A DNA stretch of 16,327 nt from CAXXOK01 sp035399245 (GTDB lineage Bacteria; Bacillota; Clostridia; Christensenellales; Aristaeellaceae), in contig DAOPIR010000051.1 of assembly GCA_035399245.1 (NCBI GenBank), positions 1 through 16,327 of the forward strand. The letters run 5' to 3'. Of this stretch, positions 1 through 7,981 are shown piece after piece. Both the position numbers and the translations under genes were made by a program. The notes beneath the pieces are model-generated. The model was not told the origin of the DNA. It did no database searches and was given only the letters and a program-made list of their open reading frames with translations. Position 1 is the first letter of the stretch. Each line of letters begins with the position of its first letter.

Positions 1-1
1 C

Positions 2-439
2 CTCTCCAACGGCCCGGGCGACCCCGAGGATGTGCCCACCGTGATCAAGGCTGTACAGCAGCTGCACGGCAAGCTGCCGATCTTCGGCATCTGCCTGGGG
101 CACCAGATGATCTCGCTGGCCTACGGTGCCAAAACCTATAAGATGAAGTTCGGCCATCGCGGCGGCAACCATCCGGTGAAGGATTTGCGCACAGGCAAGA
201 TCGCCGTTACCAGCCAAAACCACAGCTACGCCGTGGATGTGGAGAGCCTGAAAAACACAACGCTCACCCTCACCCACCAAAACCTGCTGGATAACACCGC
301 CGAGGGCGTGGAGTGCATCGAGGATAAGATTTTCTCCGTGCAGTACCACCCCGAGAGTGCGCCCGGCCCGCAGGACAGCACCTACCTCTTCGACCGGTTT
401 ACCACCATGATGGCAAAGGAGCGTGACCAGCATGCCTAA
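2..439 (+). CDS. carA: Carbamoyl phosphate synthase small subunit, C-terminal part (5' end off the window)
   Basis: Glutaminase subunit of carbamoyl phosphate synthase: it hydrolyses glutamine and passes ammonia to CarB, the first step of pyrimidine (and arginine) synthesis. The reading frame is open from base 2, beginning LSNGPGDPED, a CarA signature, so the start codon lies outside the window. Only the class I glutamine amidotransferase domain is present. The nucleophile Cys is in FGICLGHQ (codon 92-94), and the catalytic His and Glu are in VQYHPES (codons 347-349 and 353-355). The final 8 bases overlap carB, which implies translational coupling. A pyrimidine-specific role, rather than a second arginine-specific copy, is inferred from the pyr genes downstream. 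Confidence 0.97.
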   Translation, partial: LSNGPGDPEDVPTVIKAVQQLHGKLPIFGICLGHQMISLAYGAKTYKMKFGHRGGNHPVKDLRTGKIAVTSQNHSYAVDVESLKNTTLTLTHQNLLDNTAEGVECIEDKIFSVQYHPESAPGPQDSTYLFDRFTTMMAKERDQHA

Positions 440-3400
440 GCGCACGGATATCAAACGGGTACTGGTTATCGGCTCGGGACCGATCGTGATCGGGCAGGCG
501 GCGGAGTTTGACTACGCGGGCACGCAAGCCTGCCTGGCGCTACGCGAGGAGGGCTACGAGGTGATCCTCGTCAACTCCAACCCCGCCACTATCATGACCG
601 ACACACACATCGCCGACAAGGTGTACATGGAGCCGCTCACGCTGGAATACGTAGCCAAAATCCTGCGCTACGAGCGGCCGGACGCCATTTTGCCCGGTCT
701 TGGCGGGCAGACAGGTCTGAACCTCGCCATGCGCCTGCACAACAAAGGCGTGCTGGAAGAATGCCAGGTGGAAATCCTCGGTACAAGCTTTGACAGTATC
801 AATAAAGCCGAGGATCGCGAAGAATTCAAAAAGCTCTGCCAGGGGCTTGGCGAGCCGGTGCTGCCGTCCATCATCGCCACCTCGATGGAGGAGGGCGTTA
901 AAGCAGCCGAGGAGATCGGCTATCCGGTCATCCTGCGGCCCGCGTTCACGCTGGGCGGCACGGGCGGCGGCTTTGCCGATAATGAAGAAGAGCTGCTCCC
1001 GCTGATGAAAAATGCCCTGAAGCTTTCCCCCGTCAGCCAGGTGCTGGTGGAAAAAAGCATCAAGGGCTATAAGGAAATCGAATACGAGGTCATGCGCGAC
1101 GCCAATGACACCGCCATTACCGTGTGTAATATGGAAAACCTCGATCCTGTCGGCGTACACACGGGCGACTCCATCGTCGTCTGCCCCAGCCAGACCCTGA
1201 CCAACAAGGAATACCACATGCTGCGTGACAGCGCGCTGAAAATTATCCGTGCGCTGAAAATCGAAGGCGGCTGCAACGTGCAGTTCGCGCTGGATCCCGA
1301 CAGCTTCCAATACTACCTCATCGAGGTCAACCCGCGCGTAAGCCGGTCATCGGCGCTCGCCAGTAAGGCCAGCGGCTACCCCATCGCGCGCGTATCGGCC
1401 AAGATCGCCGTCGGCCTGCATCTGGACGAAATTCCGCTGGCGAACACACCCGCGAGCTTTGAACCGGCGCTTGACTTTGTGGTCACCAAGATCGCGCGCT
1501 TCCCGTTTGATAAGCTGGAAGGATCCTCCAACACCCTATCCACGCAGATGAAGGCCACCGGCGAGGTGATGGCTATCGGCCGCACCATGGAGGAAAGCCT
1601 CCTAAAAGCCGTACGCTCGCTGGAGATCGGCGTCAGCCATCTGCACATGCCCAAGTTTTCCGGCATGGCCGACGAGGAGCTGTACGCCTACATCCGCACC
1701 GCTACGGACGATCGCATTTTTGCTATCGCGCAGCTCATCCGCATCGGCGCACCGCTCAAGCGCATCCACGATGAAACGAAGATCGACCTGTTCTTCCTGG
1801 AAAAGATCAAGAATATCGTATACTTTGAAGCCCAGCTCATCAACGGGAAGGACGATCCCGACGTGCTGCGCGCCGCCAAACACCTGGGCTTTTCCGACAA
1901 GTATATCGCCCAGATGTGGGGACAGACCGAGGTGGATATCTTCCGCTTCCGCAAACGGGAAAACCTTCTGCCCGTGTATAAGATGATCGACACCTGTGCC
2001 AGCGAGTTTGACAGCTACGTGCCCTACTTCTACTCCACCTATGAGGAGGAGAACGAAAGCATTATCTCCGATAAAAAGAAAATCGTGGTGCTGGGCTCCG
2101 GCCCCATCCGCATCGGGCAGGGCATAGAGTTCGACTACTCCACCGTGCACGCCATCTGGACCATCCAGGCGGCGGGCTACGAAGCCATCATCATCAACAA
2201 CAATCCCGAAACCGTATCCACCGATTACACCACCTCCGACAAACTGTATTTTGAGCCGCTCACCGTGGAGGACGTGATGAACATCCTCACCCTCGAGCAG
2301 CCCGACGGCGTGATCGTGAGTCTGGGCGGACAGACGGCCATCAACCTGGCTGAGCGCTTGCACACCATGGGGGTGAAGATCATCGGCACCGATGTGGACG
2401 CCATCACCCGCGCGGAAAACCGTGACGCATTTGAAAAGGTCATGCAGGAGCTGGGCATCCCCCAGCCGCAGGGCGAGGCTGTGACCAACATCGACGCCGG
2501 CGTGGCCGCCGCAAATCGTATCGGCTATCCGGTGCTCGTGCGTCCCAGTTTTGTGCTGGGCGGGCGCGCCATGCAGATCGTCAACGACGAGCCGACCCTG
2601 CGCCATTACCTGCGCACCGCCGTGCTGCTGGACGAGGATCAGCCCGTGCTGGTGGACAAATACATCATCGGCAAGGAGCTGGAAACCGACGCCGTGTGCG
2701 ATGGCGAGCACGTGTACATCCCGGGCATTATGGAGCACGTGGAGCGCACAGGCGTGCACTCAGGCGACAGTATCAGCGTATACCCGACGTTTACGATGTC
2801 CGAGCGCGTGAAACAGATCATCATCGATTACACCGTACGGCTGGGCCTTGGCATCGGCATTGTGGGGCTGTACAATATCCAGTTTATCGTAGACAAGCAG
2901 GAAAACGTGTATGTAATCGAGGTCAATCCGCGTTCCAGCCGCACCGTGCCGTTTATTTCCAAGGCCACCAGTGTGCCGCTGGCCGATATCGGCACGCGCG
3001 TGATGCTGGGCATCAGCCTGCGCGAGCAGGGCATCAGCGGCACCATCGCACCGGAGAAAACGCGCTGGTATGTGAAAGCGCCCGCGTTCAGCTTTTCCAA
3101 GATCCGCGGCATGGACGCGTATTTAAGCCCTGAAATGAAATCCACCGGCGAGGCCATCGGCTACGACAAAACGCTCAACCGCGCGCTGTTCAAGGCCATG
3201 CAGTCCTCCGGCATGAACGTGTCCAACTACGGCACGATCTTCTGCACCATCGCGGATGAAGATAAGGACGAAGCCTTGCCGCTGATCCGCCGGTTTTACG
3301 ATCTCGGCTTCAACATCGAAGCCACCGAGGGTACCGCGCTGTTCCTCAAAGCCAACGGCATCCGCACGCGCATCCGCCGCAAGCTCAGCGACGGCAGCGA

Positions 3401-3614
3401 CGAGATTTTAACCTCGCTGCGCAAGGGCCACGTGAACTACGTCATCAACACGCGCGGCATGACCATCGGCGACCATGACTCCGACGGCGCGCGCATCCGC
3501 CGCTGCGCCGTGGAAAACAACGTGACTATCTTTACGTCGCTGGATACCGTGGGCGTGCTCTTAAACGTCCTGGAAGAAATCACCCTGACTATCTCCACCA
3601 TTGACGCCGAATAA
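432..3614 (+). CDS. carB: Carbamoyl phosphate synthase large subunit
   Basis: Synthesises carbamoyl phosphate from bicarbonate, ammonia and two ATP in a complex with CarA. It has 1060 residues, the normal family length, with the expected duplicated architecture. The first half opens with GSGPIVIGQ near residue 14 and contains an ATP-grasp domain for carboxyphosphate formation. The second half opens with GSGPIRIGQG near residue 555 and contains the carbamate-kinase ATP-grasp. An MGS-like allosteric domain runs from about residue 930 to the end. Thr965 and Thr968 in the ATEGT motif match the Thr pair of the E. coli effector site, so nucleotide control is plausible (inference). ATG 432 is chosen over GTG 423 because AAAGGAG (415-421) lies 10 bases upstream of it and MPKRTDIKRVLVIG is the usual CarB beginning. 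It overlaps the end of carA by 8 bases. Confidence 0.98.
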   Translation: MPKRTDIKRVLVIGSGPIVIGQAAEFDYAGTQACLALREEGYEVILVNSNPATIMTDTHIADKVYMEPLTLEYVAKILRYERPDAILPGLGGQTGLNLAMRLHNKGVLEECQVEILGTSFDSINKAEDREEFKKLCQGLGEPVLPSIIATSMEEGVKAAEEIGYPVILRPAFTLGGTGGGFADNEEELLPLMKNALKLSPVSQVLVEKSIKGYKEIEYEVMRDANDTAITVCNMENLDPVGVHTGDSIVVCPSQTLTNKEYHMLRDSALKIIRALKIEGGCNVQFALDPDSFQYYLIEVNPRVSRSSALASKASGYPIARVSAKIAVGLHLDEIPLANTPASFEPALDFVVTKIARFPFDKLEGSSNTLSTQMKATGEVMAIGRTMEESLLKAVRSLEIGVSHLHMPKFSGMADEELYAYIRTATDDRIFAIAQLIRIGAPLKRIHDETKIDLFFLEKIKNIVYFEAQLINGKDDPDVLRAAKHLGFSDKYIAQMWGQTEVDIFRFRKRENLLPVYKMIDTCASEFDSYVPYFYSTYEEENESIISDKKKIVVLGSGPIRIGQGIEFDYSTVHAIWTIQAAGYEAIIINNNPETVSTDYTTSDKLYFEPLTVEDVMNILTLEQPDGVIVSLGGQTAINLAERLHTMGVKIIGTDVDAITRAENRDAFEKVMQELGIPQPQGEAVTNIDAGVAAANRIGYPVLVRPSFVLGGRAMQIVNDEPTLRHYLRTAVLLDEDQPVLVDKYIIGKELETDAVCDGEHVYIPGIMEHVERTGVHSGDSISVYPTFTMSERVKQIIIDYTVRLGLGIGIVGLYNIQFIVDKQENVYVIEVNPRSSRTVPFISKATSVPLADIGTRVMLGISLREQGISGTIAPEKTRWYVKAPAFSFSKIRGMDAYLSPEMKSTGEAIGYDKTLNRALFKAMQSSGMNVSNYGTIFCTIADEDKDEALPLIRRFYDLGFNIEATEGTALFLKANGIRTRIRRKLSDGSDEILTSLRKGHVNYVINTRGMTIGDHDSDGARIRRCAVENNVTIFTSLDTVGVLLNVLEEITLTISTIDAE

Positions 3615-3633
3615 ACGCCGAAAGGAAGCCAAT

Positions 3634-4359
3634 ATGCCGTACACCGTAACGGAAAACACTTTGCTTGCCAAAAATACCTGGCAGATAACGCTTGCTGGCG
3701 ATACCGGCAGCCTGCAAAAGCCCGGCCAGTTTGTGCAGTTTAAGGTGCCGGAGTTTTACCTGCGCCGTCCGCTGTCGGTGTGCGATTGGGACGAGCAAAG
3801 CCTGACCCTGATCTACAAGGTGGTCGGCCACGGCACCGAGGCCATGACCCGCATGCAGGCGGGCGACACCGCCGATCTGCTCACAGGGCTTGGCAACGGC
3901 TTTACGCTTAAGCCCTGTATGCCCGTCCTCATCGGCGGCGGCGTGGGCGTGCCGCCGCTGTACCGGCTGTGCAAGGACTTGATTGCACAGGGTATGAAGC
4001 CTGCTGTGGTGCTGGGCTTTAACGCAAAGGACGAAATTTTTTACGCAGACGAGTTCCGTACATTAGGCGCGGATGTAACCGTGACCACTGTGGACGGTTC
4101 CGTCGGCGTCAAGGGCTATGTAACGCACGGCGCAGAAGCGCTGGATTATGACTATGTCTACACCTGCGGCCCCGGGCCGATGCTCAAGGCTGTGTTTAAG
4201 CTGTGCGGCGAGCGCGGTATTTCCGGTCAATTCAGCCTGGAAGAACGCATGGCATGCGGCTTCGGTGCGTGTATGGGCTGCTCCATCCAGACCAGAGGCG
4301 GCGCAAAGCGCGTCTGTGCGGACGGCCCCGTATTCCCCATGGAGGAACTGTTATGGTAG
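3634..4359 (+). CDS. pyrK: Dihydroorotate dehydrogenase electron-transfer subunit (FAD, 2Fe-2S)
   Basis: Partner of class 1B dihydroorotate dehydrogenase. It takes electrons from PyrD FMN through a [2Fe-2S] cluster to its own FAD and then to NAD+. The 241-residue protein has the ferredoxin-reductase-like fold signature. The flavin motif RRPLS is at residues 44-48, and a Gly-rich GGGVGVPPLY segment for NAD/FAD lies near residue 100. Near the C-terminus is a four-cysteine cluster site: Cys208, Cys213, Cys216 and Cys228 (MACGFGACMGC...RVCADGPVF). All four ligands are present. The start is ATG 3634, with AAAGGAAG at 3621-3628; an upstream TTG at 3601 would lie inside carB and lacks a ribosome site. 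It lies 19 bases after carB and overlaps pyrD by 7 bases, fitting a heterotetramer made in equal amounts. Confidence 0.96.
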   Translation: MPYTVTENTLLAKNTWQITLAGDTGSLQKPGQFVQFKVPEFYLRRPLSVCDWDEQSLTLIYKVVGHGTEAMTRMQAGDTADLLTGLGNGFTLKPCMPVLIGGGVGVPPLYRLCKDLIAQGMKPAVVLGFNAKDEIFYADEFRTLGADVTVTTVDGSVGVKGYVTHGAEALDYDYVYTCGPGPMLKAVFKLCGERGISGQFSLEERMACGFGACMGCSIQTRGGAKRVCADGPVFPMEELLW

Positions 4360-5267
4360 ATACAAGCGTACTCCTTTCCGGCATCCGGTTGGATAATCCC
4401 GTAATCCCCGCCAGCGGCACGTTCGGCTATGGACAGGAATTTCGCAAATACTACGACATCAACTGTCTGGGCACGTTCTCCTTTAAGGGCACCACGCTTG
4501 CGCCGCGCTTTGGCAATCCCACACCGCGCATAGCAGAGAGCGCAAGCGGCATGCTCAACGCCGTCGGGCTGCAAAATCCGGGGGTGCACCACGTAATCGA
4601 GCACGAGCTGCCCGAATTGAAAACGTTTTTCCACAAGCCCGTGATGGCCAATATCTCGGGCTTTTCCGTGGACGAATATGTGCAGGTCGCAAGGCTGCTG
4701 GATCAGCAAGAGCAAATCGGCTGGCTGGAGATCAACATCTCCTGCCCCAATGTGCATGGAGGCGGCATGGCATTTGGCACCAGCTGCGATAACGCCGCCG
4801 CCGTCACCAAGGCCGTCAAGGCGGTGTGTCAAAAACCAATTTTCATCAAGCTGAGCCCCAATGTAACGGATATCGCATCCATCGCCAAGGCCTGCGAGGA
4901 CGCGGGCGCGGACGGCCTTTCCCTCATCAACACGCTGCTGGGCATGCGCATCTGCCTGCCGACGCGCAAGCCGCTGCTTGCCAACACCATGGGCGGCCTC
5001 TCCGGTCCCGCTGTGTTCCCCGTGGCGCTGCGGATGGTGTATCAGGTGGCGCAGACCGTAAGCATCCCCGTGATCGGCATGGGCGGCGTCGGCAGCGCGG
5101 AAGATGTGCTGGAGATGATGCTCGCAGGCGCGACTGCCGTGCAGGTGGGCGCGGCCAATCTGGTTAACCCATTCGCCTGCCGGCAGATCATTGACGATCT
5201 GCCGCGGGTGATGCAGAAATATAACATCCAATCCCTACAGGAAATTATCGGAGGTGCGTGGAAATGA
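4353..5267 (+). CDS. pyrD: Dihydroorotate dehydrogenase, class 1B catalytic subunit
   Basis: Oxidises dihydroorotate to orotate in the cytosol using FMN, with PyrK delivering electrons to NAD+. The 304-residue TIM-barrel protein carries the class 1 signatures. Lys45 in SFKGTT contacts FMN/substrate. The catalytic base Cys131 sits in NISCPNVHGGG; class 2 enzymes have Ser there. The FMN phosphate-binding stretches GMGGVGSAEDV and GATAVQVG follow near the C-terminus. The Cys base plus the adjacent pyrK identify class 1B (PyrDB) rather than the fumarate-dependent 1A. The start at ATG 4353 is set by GGAGGA (4341-4346), which lies inside the pyrK tail; a reading from 4203 would run through pyrK. 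The gene overlaps pyrK by 7 bases and pyrF by 4 (ATGA). Confidence 0.97.
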   Translation: MVDTSVLLSGIRLDNPVIPASGTFGYGQEFRKYYDINCLGTFSFKGTTLAPRFGNPTPRIAESASGMLNAVGLQNPGVHHVIEHELPELKTFFHKPVMANISGFSVDEYVQVARLLDQQEQIGWLEINISCPNVHGGGMAFGTSCDNAAAVTKAVKAVCQKPIFIKLSPNVTDIASIAKACEDAGADGLSLINTLLGMRICLPTRKPLLANTMGGLSGPAVFPVALRMVYQVAQTVSIPVIGMGGVGSAEDVLEMMLAGATAVQVGAANLVNPFACRQIIDDLPRVMQKYNIQSLQEIIGGAWK

Positions 5268-5968
5268 CCCAAAAAGGCGATGTGATCATTGCGCTGGATT
5301 TTCCCTCGGCGGCGGACGTGTACGGGTTTCTGGACCAGTTTCATCAGGAAAAACCGTTTGTGAAAATCGGCATGGAGCTGTACTATGCCGAGGGCCCGCA
5401 AATCGTGCGCGACATCAAGGCGCGCGGTCATAAGATTTTTCTGGATTTGAAGCTGCACGATATCCCAAACACCGTCAAACGCACCATGCGCGTGCTGTCC
5501 AACCTCGGCGTGGATATGACCAACCTGCATGCCGCGGGCACCATTCCCATGATGCAGGCGGCGCTGGAAGGTCTTACCCGTGCCGATGGCACGCGCCCGC
5601 TGCTGATCGCCGTCACGCAGCTGACCTCTACCAATGAAACACAGCTGCACGAAGAGCTGCTGATCCCTGCATCCATGCCTGATACCGTAACAAAATACGC
5701 GCACAATGCCAAGACCGCCGGATTGGACGGCGTGGTCTGCTCCCCGCTGGAAGCCGCACTGGTAAAGCAAGCCTGCGGGCAGGATTTTCAAACCGTAACG
5801 CCGGGCATCCGCTTTGCCGGCAGTGCCGCCGATGATCAGCAGCGCGTGATGACACCCGCTAAAGCCAGGCTCAGCGGCAGCGACTACATTGTGGTTGGCC
5901 GTCCCATCACGCAGGCGGATGATCCCGTAGCCGCTTACCGCAAATGCGTCAAAGACTTTTTAGGATAA
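5264..5968 (+). CDS. pyrF: Orotidine 5'-phosphate decarboxylase
   Basis: Decarboxylates OMP to UMP, the last step of the pathway. The 234-residue protein is of the short subfamily seen in Bacillus and E. coli. Visible active-site residues are Asp12 (ALDFPS), Lys34 (VKIGMEL) and the catalytic Asp61-x-Lys63-x-x-Asp66 array in LDLKLHDIPNT. The phosphate-binding Arg is in VVGRPIT near the C-terminus. ATG 5264 is preferred over GTG 5258: GGAGGT (5250-5255) is 8 bases from the ATG but only 2 from the GTG. The ATG also forms a 4-base ATGA overlap with the pyrD stop, so translation is probably coupled to pyrD. Confidence 0.97.
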   Translation: MTQKGDVIIALDFPSAADVYGFLDQFHQEKPFVKIGMELYYAEGPQIVRDIKARGHKIFLDLKLHDIPNTVKRTMRVLSNLGVDMTNLHAAGTIPMMQAALEGLTRADGTRPLLIAVTQLTSTNETQLHEELLIPASMPDTVTKYAHNAKTAGLDGVVCSPLEAALVKQACGQDFQTVTPGIRFAGSAADDQQRVMTPAKARLSGSDYIVVGRPITQADDPVAAYRKCVKDFLG

Positions 5969-5980
5969 GGAGAACCTAAT

Positions 5981-6622
5981 ATGCAGCGAGAGATTGCCAA
6001 AGCGCTTTTATCCATTCAAGCCGTGTTCCTGCGTCCGCAGGAGCCGTTTACCTGGGCCAGCGGTATTAAAAGCCCCATTTACTGCGACAACCGGCTGACG
6101 TTATCCTACCCCGAGGTACGCACGCAGGTCGAAAACGGGCTCATGCACACCGTTCAAACCGAATATCCGGACTGCGAGGTACTGATGGGAACCAGCACCG
6201 CAGGCATCCCGCATGCCGCTATCACCGCCCAGCTGATGGGGCTGCCCATGGGCTATGTGCGTTCAGGCGCTAAAAGCCATGGCCGTAACAACCAAATCGA
6301 GGGCAAGCTGGACAAGGGCCAGAAGGTGGTCGTGATCGAGGATTTGATCTCCACCGGCGGCAGCGTGATCGAGGTGGTGGATGTACTGCGCGAGGCCGGC
6401 GCGCAAGTGCTTGGCATTGCCAGCATCTTTACCTACGGCATGCAAAAGGGTATCGACCGGCTTGCCGCCGCGAACGTCCGCAATGTGAGCCTGTCCAACC
6501 TCGACGTGCTGGTAGATGTGGCCGCCGAGCTGGGCTACATTCCCGCAAATCACAAGCAGGCGCTGCTGGACTTCCGCAACAATCCCGCCGATGCGGGCTG
6601 GATGGCAAAGCTGACTGAATAG
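5981..6622 (+). CDS. pyrE: Orotate phosphoribosyltransferase
   Basis: Transfers the phosphoribosyl group from PRPP to orotate, giving OMP, the substrate of PyrF encoded just upstream. The 213-residue protein is a type I phosphoribosyltransferase. The PRPP-binding loop VVVIEDLISTGGS is at about residues 116-128, with the acidic pair Glu120-Asp121. The flexible catalytic loop follows YVRSGAKSHGRNNQIEG, where the Lys, His and Arg of the hood are visible. ATG 5981 is preceded by AAGGAGAA at 5967-5974, which begins inside the pyrF stop codon. The gap to pyrF is 12 bases and to pyrB 19 bases, so all are probably one transcript. Confidence 0.97.
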   Translation: MQREIAKALLSIQAVFLRPQEPFTWASGIKSPIYCDNRLTLSYPEVRTQVENGLMHTVQTEYPDCEVLMGTSTAGIPHAAITAQLMGLPMGYVRSGAKSHGRNNQIEGKLDKGQKVVVIEDLISTGGSVIEVVDVLREAGAQVLGIASIFTYGMQKGIDRLAAANVRNVSLSNLDVLVDVAAELGYIPANHKQALLDFRNNPADAGWMAKLTE

Positions 6623-6641
6623 AGTATGGGAGGATTTCACC

Positions 6642-7556
6642 ATGCGACATATGCTGGACATCATTGACTGGAGCCTTGACGAGCTGGACGCGCTCATGGA
6701 TACCGCCGACGATATTATCGCCCATCCGGACGACTATGCCGATGCCTGCCGGCGCAAGAAGCTCGCCACGCTGTTTTACGAGCCTTCTACGCGCACGCGG
6801 CTCAGCTTTGAGGCCGCGATGATCGAGCTGGGCGGGCAGACGCTGGGCTTTGCCGATGCGTCGGCTTCGTCCGTTTCCAAGGGCGAAAGCGTAGCCGACA
6901 CGGTGCGTACCGTGGGCTGCTATGCCGATATCATCGCCATGCGCCATTCCAAGGAGGGCGCGCCAACCGTGGCGGCGAACTTCTCCCCTGTGCCTATTAT
7001 CAACGCGGGCGACGGCGGCCACCATCACCCCACGCAGACACTGGCCGACCTTTTAACCATCCGCCGCGAAAAGGGCCGCATGAACCAGCTGGTAATCGGT
7101 CTGTGCGGCGACCTGCAGTTCGGCCGCACGGTGCACAGCCTGATGAACGCCATGGCGCGCTACAAGTCCATCCGTTTTGTGCTGGTCTCGCCGGACGAGC
7201 TGCGCATCCCCGAATATCTGCGCGAGGGAATGAAATCGCTCGGTGTTCCGTTTACTGAGGTAGAGCGGCTGGAGGATGTGATCGGGACGCTGGATATCCT
7301 CTATATGACCCGCGTGCAGCGCGAGCGCTTTTTCAACGAAGCCGACTACGTGCGCCTGAAGGACAGCTACATCCTGACGCCGGCCATGCTACGGCCCGCG
7401 CGCAAGGATTTAACCGTAATGCATCCGCTGCCGCGCGTAAACGAGATCAGCGTCGCGGTGGACAACGATCCCCGCGCCTGCTACTTTAAGCAGGTGCTCT
7501 ACGGCAAGTATATGCGCGAAGCGCTGATATTAAAGCTATTGGAGGCGGCCAAATGA
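6642..7556 (+). CDS. pyrB: Aspartate carbamoyltransferase catalytic chain
   Basis: Condenses carbamoyl phosphate with aspartate to carbamoyl-aspartate. The 304-residue protein matches the usual catalytic-chain size. The carbamoyl-phosphate motif Ser49-Thr-Arg-Thr-Arg53 (PSTRTRLSFE) is intact. So are the mobile loop SKGESVADT with its Lys, the HHHPTQTLADLLTI segment, and HPLPRVNEI near the C-terminus. ATG 6642 is chosen because GGGAGGA (6628-6634) sits 7 bases upstream; a second in-frame ATG at 6651 is less well placed. The stop overlaps pyrI by 4 bases, as expected for a catalytic/regulatory pair assembling into one holoenzyme. Confidence 0.98.
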   Translation: MRHMLDIIDWSLDELDALMDTADDIIAHPDDYADACRRKKLATLFYEPSTRTRLSFEAAMIELGGQTLGFADASASSVSKGESVADTVRTVGCYADIIAMRHSKEGAPTVAANFSPVPIINAGDGGHHHPTQTLADLLTIRREKGRMNQLVIGLCGDLQFGRTVHSLMNAMARYKSIRFVLVSPDELRIPEYLREGMKSLGVPFTEVERLEDVIGTLDILYMTRVQRERFFNEADYVRLKDSYILTPAMLRPARKDLTVMHPLPRVNEISVAVDNDPRACYFKQVLYGKYMREALILKLLEAAK

Positions 7557-7978
7557 ATATCAATGAAATTCAGGATGGCTATGTGATCGACCACATCCAC
7601 GCCGGCGGCGCCATGCGCATCTATCGCTATCTGGGGCTGGACAAGCTGGATTGCTCGGTCGCCATCATCAAAAACGCAAAATCCGAACGCATGGGGCGCA
7701 AGGATATCATCAAGATCGACGAGCTGATCCCCCTCAATCTGGAGATTATCAGCTATATCGACGCGGGTGCGACCGTGAATACCATCAAGGACGGCAAGCT
7801 GATCGATAAACAGCACCTTACGGTTCCCCAGCGCGTGGTGGGCGTGCTCAAGTGCAAAAATCCGCGCTGCATCACCCAGACCGAGCAGGAAATCCAGCAG
7901 GTATTTGTGCTGGCCGATGCCGAAAAGAAACAATACCGCTGCTATTACTGCGATACCATCCATAAGCCCGAGGACTGA
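7553..7978 (+). CDS. pyrI: Aspartate carbamoyltransferase regulatory subunit
   Basis: Zinc-containing regulatory chain that binds nucleotides and tunes PyrB. It has 141 residues, slightly short at the N-terminus compared with E. coli PyrI. The zinc site is complete: Cys101 and Cys106 (CKNPRC), Cys130 and Cys133 (CYYC), matching E. coli Cys109, 114, 138 and 141. Aligned by eye, several E. coli allosteric-site residues have counterparts here: Asp13-His14 (VIDHI), Lys50 and Lys54 (MGRKDIIKI), Asn76 and Ile78 (ATVNTI), and Lys86. The position of E. coli Tyr89 is Gly81. Nucleotide feedback is therefore plausible, though effector preference cannot be read off. GGAGG at 7541-7545 lies 7 bases before ATG 7553, which overlaps the pyrB stop as ATGA. 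Confidence 0.96.
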   Translation: MNINEIQDGYVIDHIHAGGAMRIYRYLGLDKLDCSVAIIKNAKSERMGRKDIIKIDELIPLNLEIISYIDAGATVNTIKDGKLIDKQHLTVPQRVVGVLKCKNPRCITQTEQEIQQVFVLADAEKKQYRCYYCDTIHKPED

Positions 7979-7981
7979 TCC

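Noticed and set aside
540..1310. A 256-codon open frame on the minus strand inside carB
   Set aside because: Same reasoning: antisense to the first ATP-grasp half of CarB and without recognisable motifs.
1602..2759. A 385-codon open frame on the minus strand inside carB
   Set aside because: It is wholly antisense to a highly conserved part of carB, is rich in His, Val, Gly and Asp as expected from the reverse complement of GC-rich codons, and shows no recognisable domain. It is a shadow of carB codon use.
4227..5231. A 334-codon open frame on the minus strand across pyrK/pyrD
   Set aside because: Antisense to pyrD with catalytic motifs on the other strand, no recognisable domain, composition typical of a reverse-complement shadow.
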